Assembly (NCBI GenBank): GCA_964448675.1
Contig: CAYUZU010000032.1
Coordinates: 1 to 45,608 of the forward strand
DNA length: 45,608 nucleotides
Origin: CAYUZU01 sp964448675
Lineage (GTDB): Bacteria > Planctomycetota > Phycisphaerae > UBA1845 > Fen-1342
Direction of reading: 5' to 3'
In this document: positions 8,648-16,240 of the stretch, piece by piece
How the letters are laid out: each line of letters begins with the position of its first letter
How positions within the stretch are numbered: the first letter of the stretch is position 1
Made by a program: the position numbers and the translations under genes
The notes under the pieces: generated by a model
The model's input: only the letters and a program-made list of their open reading frames with translations
Told to the model about the DNA's origin: nothing
The model's database searches: none

Positions 8648-8777
8648 TTCCCGCCACCCCCACCAGCAGACCGCAGTCCGGCGCGTCCGCTGTACACAAC
8701 ACCCCCGGCGTCGCTTTGCAGCGACGATGCTGCCCCCTGATCCCACCTTGTGGGCGCTGTCGGTGCTCTACGCCCGG

Positions 8778-8855
8778 CTAGACGAGCCCGGTGAACAGAC
8801 CGCCGAGCAACGCGACATACCCGAGAAAGAGGATCCACTGAAGAAGAATGCCCAT
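8778..8855 (-). CDS. 25-residue hydrophobic membrane peptide
   Basis: A very short frame reads MGILLQWILFLGYVALLGGL followed by FTGLV and a TAG stop. It is essentially one transmembrane helix with an aromatic belt (Trp7, Tyr13). A strong Shine-Dalgarno (AAGGAG) lies 7 nt upstream of the ATG, which is unlikely by chance next to such a clean hydrophobic frame. There is no charged tail. Comparable small proteins (CydX, KdpF, CcoQ types) stabilise membrane complexes, but no partner complex is encoded nearby and I cannot assign it. A hairpin followed by a T-run lies about 100 bp upstream on the same strand. Confidence 0.5.
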   Translation of the reverse strand: MGILLQWILFLGYVALLGGLFTGLV

Positions 8856-8955
8856 CTTGGTCTCCTTACGCCGTTCAGGTTCCGTGGCGCAACTGGCCGC
8901 ATGGTACTGTGATCCCCGCGCCCGTCCAGTCCCCCTGCCCCCCTGTCAGAGCGCA

Positions 8956-9024
8956 TAGAAAAAGTCCGAGTGAGGCGTTGACGGGCCGGGGGGGAAACCT
9001 GTGCAAGCCGCTCATCACTCGGAC
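8956..9024 (-). terminator. Stem-loop followed by T-tract on minus strand
   Basis: Perfect 10-bp arms (gtccgagtga at 8964-8973 and tcactcggac at 9015-9024) enclose a 41-nt interior that can itself pair in part (GAGCG with CGCCTC). Read on the minus strand, the stem is followed at once by TTTTTC (8958-8963 region). It could terminate readthrough from the chemotaxis receptor gene, end a small RNA, or act as a leader element for the 25-residue peptide downstream. The rest of 8856-9219 holds no gene. Confidence 0.5.
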
Positions 9025-9130
9025 ACCTATTGTATCGACCACGCAATGTGACGGCTGACTACATGCTTTTGTCCATTCAGATTAGGGTTTTCCCGTAGGT
9101 CGGCTTCCGGGCCCGCGCCAGCGCAAGGGC

Positions 9131-9173
9131 AAGCCCCCGGTCACCTCTGTGAAGGTGCCGGGGGCCGGGGCTT
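9131..9173 (-). terminator. GC-rich hairpin after chemotaxis receptor gene
   Basis: GCCCCCGG-T-CACCT and AGGTG-CCGGGGGC form a long stem with a one-base bulge and a short loop, about 45 bp past the stop of the receptor gene. There is no clear U-tract on the minus strand, so it may be a Rho-assisted or weak terminator. Confidence 0.4.
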
Positions 9174-9219
9174 CTTGTCAGGTGCACCAGGGGCACGGCA
9201 CACCCGACGGGCCGGGAGA

Positions 9220-11538
9220 CTAGAAGTTGCTCAGGTCACCGTCGTCGCTCGACGATCCCGCGTGCTGCGGCTCGGGCTCATAGTGCTGCGGCGGGTTGTG
9301 CTGCGGCGGAGCCTTTTTCTGCTTCTTCGGCGGCGACTGAATGTTGCTGCCGCCGGCGCGAGCACCGCGACCGCGGACCATCATGACGAGCTCGTCGACC
9401 TGGCCCTTGACGTTCTGGGCCTGGGCCGAGAGTTCCTCGGCCGCCGACGCGGACTCTTCGGCATTCGCCGCGTTCTGCTGGGTGACCTTGTCCATTTGGG
9501 AGACGGCGGTGTTGACCTGCTCGACACCCTGGGCCTGCTCTTCCGAGGCCTTGCTGATGCCGTTGATCAGCTCGGAAACGCTCGTGACGTCTTCGACAAT
9601 CTTGCCGAGGCCCTTGCCGACCTCTTCGGCGACCTCCGTGCCTTCCTTGGCCCGCTCGACCGACGCCTCGATGAGGTCGGTCGTCTCGCGCGCGGCCTGC
9701 GCCGCCCGCTGGGCCAGATTGCGGACCTCGTCGGCGACGACCGCGAAGCCCTTGCCGTGCTCGCCGGCGCGGGCGGCCTCGACCGCCGCATTGAGCGCCA
9801 GCAGGTTGGTCTGGAAGGCGATTTCCTCGATGACCTTGATGATCTTGGAGATCTGGCTCGACGACTCGTTGATCGCCGACATCGCCTCGTTCAGGCGAGT
9901 CATGGTCTGGTCACCGCTGGCGGCGGCCGTCTGTGCCTGATCGGACAGGTCGTTGGCCTTCTTTGCGTTCTCGGCGTTATTGCGGGTCATGGCGGCCATT
10001 TGCTCCAGCGCACTGCTGGTTTCCTCCAGCGAGGAAGCCTGTTCACTGGCGCCCTCGGCAAGCTGCTGGCTGGCCGAGCTGACCTGCGCCGCCGCCTCGT
10101 TGACCTGGTTGGCCCCGCTGTCGAGGTTCTCGATGATCTGGTTGATCGTCTTGGTGATGCCGCGCGTGATGACCAGCGCCAGCACCACGCCGATGCCCGC
10201 CGCCACGAGCAGGCCGATGATCATCGTCTTCGACGCGAGCGACAGGGCGGCGACCGCCTCGTCGGCCATGTTGGTGGTGCCCTCGATGCCCGCCTCGGCG
10301 GTGGCCTTGGCAGCCGCCAGCACGTTCTCGCCCGCTGCGGTGCGCTGCTTGGCAATGTCCTGCAATGCCAGCCAGTTGTCGAGCAAGTTCGTCATCGCGG
10401 TACGGTAGTTGTTGCCGGCGGTCTGCGTAGCATCAATGCGATCGAGGTCCACTTTCAAATGCGTGATGGTGCGCAACTGGTCGAACTTCTCCTGCATCTT
10501 GGCGAAGTTCGCTTGGGCGTCGCGAATGATGCTTGGGTCACGCAAGGCCTGCGACTTGAAGCACGCGATCCGCGTCGCATTGCCCAGATCAACGATGTCG
10601 TTGCACCAGGTGATCTTCTGGTGCCGTTCCGTCATGTCGGTGTTCAGCTTGTCCTGCTGGTCCGCGAGAAAGTCGGCACAGTTGCTCACGTACACGCCGG
10701 CATTCTCGTCCATCGTTGCCCTACACCGGTTCAGCACAGCGCTGTCGGCGTTCTCGCCCTTGCGGTACTCGGTCAGAAACTCGCGCATCGCCGACTGATA
10801 ATTGGCCGCGGCACTTTCGGTGGCCTCGATGCGCTGGATGTCCTCCGCATCATTCGTGATCTTCCGCAACGCGGTCGCCTTGGTGTTGACCTGCTCGAGC
10901 GTCTCGATCGCCTGCTCCATCATCTCGGGCTCGCCCAGCGCCTGTGACTTGAAGTTCAAGACACGGGCCTGCGTACCAATGTTGACGATTTCACTGACCA
11001 GTGCGATCTTCTGCTGCCGCTCGGTGAGATCCTTCTTGAACGCCTCGTTCTGGCCGGCCAGGAAGTCGTAGCAGTTCTGCATGTAGTTAGCGGCGGCCTG
11101 ATCGAGGTTATCGCGGTTCGTCGCCAGCGCCGCGTTGCGGTCCACCGTTTGCTGCACGAGGTCCTTGTACTTGTTGACGTTCGTCGTGCAGGTGTCGGCA
11201 TAGCCGCGCAGCTTCGTCAGCGCCGTCGCCCGGTCCGCGAGGTCATAACAGTCCTGCAGCGACTTCTCGATGTCGCCGAGCGACGCCATCCCCGTGTCGT
11301 AGAAGGCCTGGTTCTCCGTGTAGCCGTACCCACGCATCGCGTACATCGTCATCAGCGAGTTGCGTTCCACCTCGTTGGCGTACGACACTTCCGGTACGTA
11401 CTCCGTCGCCAGCACGTTGGACTTCGCCTGGACCGTCCACATGTTCCATACCGCCAGCGTTCCGAGGACCGCCGCCAGCACGACCAGACAGCCAAAGCCG
11501 AACGAGATCTTCGTCCCGAGCTTCATGTTCTTGAACAC
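9220..11538 (-). CDS. Methyl-accepting chemotaxis protein with duplicated helical sensor domain
   Basis: A 772-residue receptor. A cytoplasmic N-terminus (FKNMKLGTKISFGF) and TM1 are followed by a large, all-helical periplasmic region with two related halves. Both contain TERxQKI..ND/EIV..G...R...FKSQALxxPxxx and RIxATxxAxxNY, which suggests a helical-bimodular-like domain. TM2 (TMIIGLLVAAGIGVVLALVITRG), a HAMP-like segment and a long signalling coiled coil follow. The hairpin tip EIAFQTNLLALNAAVEAARAGEHGKGFAVVA is canonical. I place the start at GTG 11536-11538: AAGGAG lies 6 nt before it and the resulting FKNMKLGTKI start is typical. An ATG six codons upstream is the alternative. The short acidic tail (DDGDLSNF) is not the CheR-tethering pentapeptide. 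No che genes are nearby, so it is an orphan receptor, and the ligand is unknown. Confidence 0.93.
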   Translation of the reverse strand: MFKNMKLGTKISFGFGCLVVLAAVLGTLAVWNMWTVQAKSNVLATEYVPEVSYANEVERNSLMTMYAMRGYGYTENQAFYDTGMASLGDIEKSLQDCYDLADRATALTKLRGYADTCTTNVNKYKDLVQQTVDRNAALATNRDNLDQAAANYMQNCYDFLAGQNEAFKKDLTERQQKIALVSEIVNIGTQARVLNFKSQALGEPEMMEQAIETLEQVNTKATALRKITNDAEDIQRIEATESAAANYQSAMREFLTEYRKGENADSAVLNRCRATMDENAGVYVSNCADFLADQQDKLNTDMTERHQKITWCNDIVDLGNATRIACFKSQALRDPSIIRDAQANFAKMQEKFDQLRTITHLKVDLDRIDATQTAGNNYRTAMTNLLDNWLALQDIAKQRTAAGENVLAAAKATAEAGIEGTTNMADEAVAALSLASKTMIIGLLVAAGIGVVLALVITRGITKTINQIIENLDSGANQVNEAAAQVSSASQQLAEGASEQASSLEETSSALEQMAAMTRNNAENAKKANDLSDQAQTAAASGDQTMTRLNEAMSAINESSSQISKIIKVIEEIAFQTNLLALNAAVEAARAGEHGKGFAVVADEVRNLAQRAAQAARETTDLIEASVERAKEGTEVAEEVGKGLGKIVEDVTSVSELINGISKASEEQAQGVEQVNTAVSQMDKVTQQNAANAEESASAAEELSAQAQNVKGQVDELVMMVRGRGARAGGSNIQSPPKKQKKAPPQHNPPQHYEPEPQHAGSSSDDGDLSNF

Positions 11539-11821
11539 GGTGTTCTCCTTGTCCATCCCGCAACCGCATGGCTGGCGGTTGGTCGCGGCTCCCCCATGCG
11601 CGTGGAGTCGTGACGGATGCCTGCAGATGATTGCCCCTGTGCGCCCACTGCACAGTTGCCCACGATTACTGTCGCTATCGTCGCGAACGATCCCCCGGGT
11701 GAATTGCTACTTGAAAACTCTATAAAACCGGTGTTTACCGATCGAAACACCCCCCCGCGCCGCCACCGTCCCCGCCGCTGCCCTCGTGCATCCCCACCCC
11801 CCACGCGGTAAGATTTCCCCC
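11539..11821. promoter_or_regulatory. Divergent promoter region, chemotaxis receptor / kdsA
   Basis: A 283-bp gap between divergent genes. It contains one AT-rich block (about 11700-11750, including aaaactctataaaacc) in otherwise GC-rich DNA, the likely promoter area for the leftward receptor gene. I could not fit convincing sigma-70 or sigma-28 hexamers. No gene is seen. Confidence 0.4.
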
Positions 11822-12655
11822 ATGAAGACACGACCCTCCGCGACGATCGGCCCCCACCCCGTCGGCCCCGGCCAGCCGCTCGTCCTCATCGCCGGGCCGT
11901 GCGTCATCGAGACGCGCGACCACACCCTGCGGATGGCGGAAGCGCTGGCAGCAATCGCTGCGCGACGCGAGTTGCCGCTGGTCTTCAAGGCCAGCTACGA
12001 CAAGGCCAACCGCTCCAGCATCCAGTCCTTCCGCGGCCCTGGCCTCGAGGACGGCCTCGCCACCCTCGCCGCCGTACGCGACACCCTCGGCGTCCCCGTG
12101 CTCTCCGACGTCCACGAACCCGCCCAGGCCGAGGCCGCGGGCAAGATCCTGGACTGCCTCCAGGTGCCGGCCTTCCTGTGTCGCCAGACCGACCTCCTCG
12201 TCGCCTGCGGTCAGCACGCCCGCAGCGTGAACATTAAGAAAGGACAGTTCCTCGCCCCGGAGAAGCTGAGCCTCGCCGTCGAAAAGGTCCGCCAGGCCGG
12301 CTGCGACAGCGTCCTCGCCACCGACCGCGGCACGTTCTTCGGGTACGAGCGGCTGGTCAACGACTTTACCGGGCTCCAGGTCATCCGTGCCTTCGCCCCC
12401 GTCGTCTTTGACGCGACCCACTCCGTTCAATACCCCGGCGGCGGCGGGCAGGTCACCGGCGGCCGGCGCGAATTCATCCCCGTGCTGGCCCGGGCGGCGG
12501 TCGCCGCCGGCGTCGATGCCCTCTTCATGGAAGTCCATGACGACCCGGACCATGCCAAGAGTGACGCCGCCACCGTCTGGCCACTGGCGGAACTGGGTGA
12601 TCTGCTTGATACCCTGGTCCGCATCCGTCGCGCCGCCGAAAGCAAGACGCCCTAA
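11822..12655 (+). CDS. kdsA: 3-deoxy-8-phosphooctulonate (KDO-8-P) synthase
   Basis: A 277-residue cytoplasmic enzyme that condenses phosphoenolpyruvate with D-arabinose 5-phosphate to KDO-8-phosphate, the first committed step to the KDO sugar of lipopolysaccharide. Family signatures occur in order: IAGPCVIE near the start, FKASYDKANRSS, VLSDVHE, LQVPAFLCRQTDLL, KKGQFLAPE, TDRGTFFGYERLVNDF, DATHSVQYPGG, GGRREFIPVLARAAVAAGVDALFMEVH. The Cys of AGPC is the metal ligand of the metal-dependent class, where the metal-independent enzymes have Asn. Length is normal. The start is at MKTRPS. The enzyme implies that this organism makes KDO-containing lipopolysaccharide. No other KDO gene is adjacent. 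Confidence 0.95.
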   Translation: MKTRPSATIGPHPVGPGQPLVLIAGPCVIETRDHTLRMAEALAAIAARRELPLVFKASYDKANRSSIQSFRGPGLEDGLATLAAVRDTLGVPVLSDVHEPAQAEAAGKILDCLQVPAFLCRQTDLLVACGQHARSVNIKKGQFLAPEKLSLAVEKVRQAGCDSVLATDRGTFFGYERLVNDFTGLQVIRAFAPVVFDATHSVQYPGGGGQVTGGRREFIPVLARAAVAAGVDALFMEVHDDPDHAKSDAATVWPLAELGDLLDTLVRIRRAAESKTP

Positions 12656-12709
12656 CCACGGCGTCCAAAGCTGTTTACAACAAATCGCGGAAACCAGGCA
12701 TTCTGTGAG

Positions 12710-12737
12710 TTGACAAATAGTATGGATTAAGTACTAT
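12710..12737 (+). promoter_or_regulatory. Promoter of small RNA 1 with operator-like inverted repeat
   Basis: TTGACA (12710-12715), a 16-bp spacer and TACTAT (12732-12737) give a near-consensus promoter. AATAGTA (12716-12722) and TACTATT (12732-12738) are perfect inverted arms across the spacer and -10, as for a repressor site. The -10 with its flank TACTATTTAAG is identical to that of the second promoter 297 bp downstream. Confidence 0.65.
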
Positions 12738-12743
12738 TTAAGC

Positions 12744-12840
12744 GTTCAGGCACGACCCGGGTCGTGTCCCCGGAACAAGGGCGACACCGTGGTGTCGGGC
12801 CGGAGCGGGTAAGCCAGAAACTTGCCCGCTCTCCTTGTTT
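12744..12840 (+). ncRNA. Candidate structured small RNA 1
   Basis: About 97 nt downstream of a strong promoter with no open frame of note. It can fold into CACGAC/GTCGTG (12751-12766), CGACACC/GGTGTCG (12782-12797) and GAGCGGG.AAG/CTTGCCCGCTC (12803-12831). AACAAGG (12774-12780) can pair with CCTTGTT (12833-12839) to close a three-way junction. The RNA probably ends after CCTTGTTT. Its last hairpin resembles the terminator hairpin of small RNA 2 (GCGGGT.AG ... CT.GCCCG), suggesting the two are related. No known RNA family was recognised. Confidence 0.5.
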
Positions 12841-13006
12841 CATGAGGGCATCGCCCCGCTCCCACGCCGCTACTTCCCACAACCACGGCGATAAAAACGC
12901 CCGACCTCGCAGCACGCAGGGAATCTACAAGTAATGACCAGGATTAAGCTTACGTTCATCGCGCCTGCGGCGGCGCTATCCGCAGCAAGAAAACCGTTCA
13001 TTTCGC

Positions 13007-13034
13007 TTGACAAAGCGTACATATGTAGTACTAT
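13007..13034 (+). promoter_or_regulatory. Promoter of small RNA 2
   Basis: TTGACA (13007-13012), a 16-bp spacer and TACTAT (13029-13034) followed by TTAAG. The spacer contains the palindrome TACATATGTA. The -35, spacing and extended -10 match the small RNA 1 promoter exactly. Confidence 0.7.
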
Positions 13035-13040
13035 TTAAGG

Positions 13041-13109
13041 CGAAGGGTGAAGCACAGGGCCTCCCGGAGGGAGGGTACAAAGCGGGTGAGCGAAAGCTCG
13101 CCCGTTTTT
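13041..13109 (+). ncRNA. Candidate structured small RNA 2
   Basis: A 69-nt unit from a near-consensus promoter to a textbook terminator. The 5' part is unpaired (GCGAAGGGTGAAGCACAGGG). Next is a hairpin CCTCCC-GGA-GGGAGG (13060-13074) with an anti-Shine-Dalgarno-like CCUCC strand. Last is the terminator stem CGGGTGAGC-GAAA-GCTCGCCCG (13083-13104) with five T (13105-13109). No coding frame fits. The paired arrangement with small RNA 1 supports a real transcription unit. Function and targets are unknown. Confidence 0.6.
13083..13109 (+). terminator. Rho-independent terminator of small RNA 2
   Basis: A 9-bp stem with one G-U pair, a GAAA tetraloop and TTTTT immediately after. It may also serve the convergent GspG-like gene, which ends at 13167. 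Confidence 0.8.
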
Positions 13110-13166
13110 ACTGCGCAGACAGCGCCGCGTCCCGCCGCCAGATCATGCCCCCCGCGTAGCCACGCC

Positions 13167-13988
13167 CTATAAGCCACCCGCCCAGTTCGTGATGTCGTCC
13201 ACCGTGCCAAAGCGCCCGTCCGGCCCGGCGCTCGCCAGGTCGTACCCGTCCACGTTGTGCTGGCCCGGGTTCTCGTAGGCCAGCGGATTCCCCCACGCGT
13301 CAAACACGTGCATCTCGCTCTGCAGGTATGGGCCCTCCCACGTCGCGCGCAGCAGGTCGTCAGTCGGCTCGACCAACAGTGCATACAACCCGCCGTCCTG
13401 CGGGCCCGGGTAATGCCCGACGCTGGTACGATACGCCTCCAGCGCACCGCTCAAGCCCGTGCGGATCTGCGTGCGGGTCAGCGAGATCCGCGCCTGGCGA
13501 TCCTGCATCTCGTCCATGCGCCGATCGATCTGCTGCTCGATCATCGTCGCGAGCTGATCGAAGATCGTCGCTTCCAGCTCCTCACGCGAAATGCCGCCCT
13601 GTCCCCGCGACTGCTCGAGCAACGCCAGACGCCCGTCGATCGTATCCGCGACCGCCGCCAGCAGCGCTGCATCACGCTCGTCCGCGTTCGCCGCCGCCCG
13701 CGCGAACCCCTCGTCAATGGCCTTCACGATCACGGCCGCCCATGCTTCCATCTGTTCCTCGGTGATGCCCTGCACGACCGTCGGTGCCGACGCCGACGCC
13801 GGCGCCGCCTCAGCCGGTGTCGGTGTGCCGGGGGCACGCTCCTGCAGCGCGTCGGCAAAGCGTTCCGCGGTCGCGCGCCACGCCTCACTGCGCCGCTCGA
13901 GCAGGAAGAAACCGCCCGCCACCGTGAGAATCAGCAACAGCCCGATCGTGACGTAGATCCCGTTCGTCTGCGCGCCACTGCCACCCAT
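13167..13988 (-). CDS. Membrane-anchored protein with GspG-like C-terminal domain
   Basis: A 273-residue protein. A transmembrane helix (about 11-31, IYVTIGLLLILTVAGGFFLLE) is followed by an Ala/Pro/Thr linker (50-70) and a helical, coiled-coil-prone section (75-165) rich in Glu, Asp and Arg. The C-terminal domain (about 170-273) has the type II secretion major-pseudopilin (GspG) pattern: AYRTSVGHYPGPQDGLYALL-like start, WEGPYL, DAWGNPLAYENPG, GYDLASAGPDGRFGTVDDI.NW. The GspG domain normally follows a cleavable GFTLIE prepilin leader; here there is none, only a plain membrane anchor. The start has AAGGAGG 6 nt upstream. It might be a fixed platform mimicking a pseudopilin subunit. Function unassigned. 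Its 3' end faces the small RNA 2 terminator. Confidence 0.78.
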   Translation of the reverse strand: MGGSGAQTNGIYVTIGLLLILTVAGGFFLLERRSEAWRATAERFADALQERAPGTPTPAEAAPASASAPTVVQGITEEQMEAWAAVIVKAIDEGFARAAANADERDAALLAAVADTIDGRLALLEQSRGQGGISREELEATIFDQLATMIEQQIDRRMDEMQDRQARISLTRTQIRTGLSGALEAYRTSVGHYPGPQDGGLYALLVEPTDDLLRATWEGPYLQSEMHVFDAWGNPLAYENPGQHNVDGYDLASAGPDGRFGTVDDITNWAGGL

Positions 13989-14202
13989 GCTCGTCCTCCT
14001 TCCTCACGTGGTCGCCCGTCGCAAAACACCCACGACTGCGCGACCGCCGACAAGAACCCAACCATCCATGGTTGCGGGCCGCTGGCGAGTCTACGCCAGC
14101 CGGCCCGTCATCCCACCGGCTGATTGTACGAAGTTGTCGACAGCGAGGTTGCGTGCTGCGGATATGAAACGCGGCAGCCGGTGCGGAGGGCGTGATGGGC
14201 GG

Positions 14203-15054
14203 TCAGGTTTTCTCATCGCGTAGTCGGCGGGCCTCGTCCACGAGTCGTTTGAACGCACGCTGAGCCTGCACGACCATCACGACGCTGCCCAGTGTGCCGA
14301 TCGACAGCAGGAAGGAGCCGATGCTGGTCAGTACGTCTTCGATAGCACAGCGTTGTCCCGTAACGGCCTGAATGGCGCCCAAAGCCAATGTGCCGGTGAA
14401 CGCGACGAAGCTGATCAGCCCCGCGTGCGCGATCGCCCGAGCCGACTTGCCGGGTTCGGTATATGTCGTGCGGCTGAGCAGGTGGGCCAGGTATTGCGCA
14501 AACTGCCACAGTGCAGCGCTGTAGCTGACGGCCAGCACCGCGCTGACGAGCCCATCGTCAATCACTCCGGTGAGTGTGGCCGCCGCGAAGGCAAGCAGGA
14601 AGGCGACGCTCAGCCAGCGGGCGCGCCAGCGGATCGAGCCGCTGGGCTCGTGCCGGCGCTCCGGCTCCGGCTGTGTCACAAGCACGACGCCCAGCATGGC
14701 TGACCCGAAGCCGAACACAAGACACGCCATCAGGAACCAGCATCCGACGAAAGCAAACCAGAAGGCGCAGAACAACAGGACGGCTGACAGGACCGTGACT
14801 ATCAGTGCTTGCAGGCCGCGCTGCACCGTGGTCAGCCAGCGCAGCGACACGTGTTGCAGCGCATCGCCGCGGAGGGACTTCATGACGGGCGTGGCGCATT
14901 CGGGGCATAGGCCCTCGGGCGGCAGGCCGCGGAGGTTGTAGCCGCAGTCGCGGCAGGGGTGGTCGGTCGCGAGACAGCCGTTGTCGTCGAGGACGACCGG
15001 TGCGTGGGGGGCGTCGCGGCCGGGGCTCGGTTCTGATGGCGAGGGGCTACTCAT
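14203..15054 (-). CDS. Zinc-ribbon multi-pass membrane protein (copy 2 of tandem pair)
   Basis: A 283-residue protein with a Pro-rich N-terminus, a four-Cys ribbon (CRDCGYNLRGL...GLCPEC, about 34-54) and then four or more membrane helices (for example VTVLSAVLLFCAFWFAFVGCWFLMACLVFGFGSAML). It aligns along its whole length with the next gene upstream (VVLDDxGCLxTxHxCxDCGYNLRGL; RTTYxxPGxSARA), so the two are tandem duplicates. The start at ATG 15052-15054 has GAGG at a good distance; an in-frame GTG overlapping the upstream stop is possible. The zinc ribbon is recurrent in planctomycete membrane proteins. No enzymatic motif is visible and the function is unknown. Confidence 0.75.
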   Translation of the reverse strand: MSSPSPSEPSPGRDAPHAPVVLDDNGCLATDHPCRDCGYNLRGLPPEGLCPECATPVMKSLRGDALQHVSLRWLTTVQRGLQALIVTVLSAVLLFCAFWFAFVGCWFLMACLVFGFGSAMLGVVLVTQPEPERRHEPSGSIRWRARWLSVAFLLAFAAATLTGVIDDGLVSAVLAVSYSAALWQFAQYLAHLLSRTTYTEPGKSARAIAHAGLISFVAFTGTLALGAIQAVTGQRCAIEDVLTSIGSFLLSIGTLGSVVMVVQAQRAFKRLVDEARRLRDEKT

Positions 15055-15062
15055 GCGCGGCC

Positions 15063-16031
15063 TCACACCGGTTCATGATCAGGATCGGCAGGGCCGGCTG
15101 TCCCGGCCTGGCGGATGAGGCGGGCGAAGACACCGCGGACCTGCCAGAGGAGCGCGATGCTGCCACAGAAGGCGGCGAAGAGGAAAAAGGCCCCGATCAT
15201 GGCCGACAGGCGCGCGACACCTTCCAGGACGTGGGGCAGCGGCGCGCCAGGGCCGAAGATACCGACCAGGGTGATCAACAGCCAGACGGGGATCGTGGCG
15301 ATTAGGCTGACGAGCGCTGCGTCTACCACGGCCCGGGCCGATCTGCCGGGCTTTTCGTAGGTCGTGCGCCCGAGTAGGTAGACCAGGTAACGCGCCGCGC
15401 GCCACAGGGCGGCAACTGACAGGGTCACGACGAAGAAGACGAACATCAGGTCCCTGTCGGCCCCGGGGCCGATGCTGCGGGTCGACAGGATGTACGCCGC
15501 ACCGACGATGCCCGCGACGCTGAGAATCGCCGGCCAGCGGGCCAGCACGCGTGACGAGAGGCCCTCCGAGCGCTGGCGGCGCTGCGGTTCCTGCCGCGTG
15601 ATCAGGAGCGCCCCAAGAAGCCCGGCCGCCAGCGTGATTCCGAGAACGTAAGGCAGGATGGGCTCGATGACGGGTTTCCAGCGGAGGTATTCGATGTACG
15701 GGCGGTTGGCATAGACAGCCTGGAGGAAGACGCGGGCACCGACGTAGGTGAGCAGGAGCAAGACGCCAAGCAAGAGGGCCAAGATGCCGCGATGGACGGT
15801 GCGCAACCAGCTCAGCGCGACGTATGCGAGCGCGTCGTCGTGTAGCGAGCGCTCGACCGCGGCGCCACACTCGGGGCACTGGCCGGCGGGCGTGAGGCCG
15901 CGCAGGTTGTAGCCGCAATCGACGCACGCGTGGTTGGTGGTGAGGCAGCCATCATCATCAAGGACGACCGGCTGACGCCGCGGGCCGGCGGGCGTCGACG
16001 GTGGTGGGGTTGTGACCTGGTCCGCGGCCAT
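15063..16031 (-). CDS. Zinc-ribbon multi-pass membrane protein (copy 1 of tandem pair)
   Basis: A 322-residue protein, paralogue of the gene 8 bp downstream, and probably its operon partner. The N-terminal ribbon is CVDCGYNLRGLTPAGQCPECG (about residues 36-56), preceded by the shared phrase VVLDDDGCLTTNHA. Several hydrophobic helices follow (LALLLGVLLLLTYVGARVFL, ILPYVLGITLAAGLLGALLI, LAVDxxx-type segments near the end). A conserved cytoplasmic loop, YLLGRTTYEKPGRSARAVVDAALVSL, is shared with the paralogue. The family appears to be planctomycete-specific and has no assigned activity that I know. The upstream 209 bp to the peroxidase gene should hold divergent promoters. Confidence 0.75.
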   Translation of the reverse strand: MAADQVTTPPPSTPAGPRRQPVVLDDDGCLTTNHACVDCGYNLRGLTPAGQCPECGAAVERSLHDDALAYVALSWLRTVHRGILALLLGVLLLLTYVGARVFLQAVYANRPYIEYLRWKPVIEPILPYVLGITLAAGLLGALLITRQEPQRRQRSEGLSSRVLARWPAILSVAGIVGAAYILSTRSIGPGADRDLMFVFFVVTLSVAALWRAARYLVYLLGRTTYEKPGRSARAVVDAALVSLIATIPVWLLITLVGIFGPGAPLPHVLEGVARLSAMIGAFFLFAAFCGSIALLWQVRGVFARLIRQAGTAGPADPDHEPV

Positions 16032-16240
16032 TGCCTGGCTGCCCCGTTCGCTGAGAGGCTGGTTGTCAACGGTGGCGCTCGCGGCACGGATTGTACTCGA
16101 TCTGCGCTGACGTGGTGTTTGGGAGTAATCTCGTACGGCTTGTCGGCCGGGTTACCTCCGCGTATATGTCGCCTTCGTGAGCGAGCCGAAGCTCCGCGAC
16201 AAGGCGCGGACAGCTCATGCCCGGAAGGAGGACGCACAAC

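Noticed and set aside
8964..9024. Known riboswitch classes (fluoride, c-di-GMP, guanidine, SAM) for the stem near 9.0 kb
   Set aside because: None of the conserved cores I know for these classes could be matched on either strand.
9175..10947. A 590-codon rightward frame opposite the chemotaxis receptor
   Set aside because: It is an antisense shadow rich in Leu/Arg/Val/Asp. The leftward frame contains the exact chemotaxis signalling tip.
12744..13109. tRNA, tmRNA, 6S or SRP RNA identity for the two small RNAs
   Set aside because: No T-loop or cloverleaf, no tag-peptide frame, and no 6S-like open bubble. Lengths of about 97 and 69 nt do not fit.
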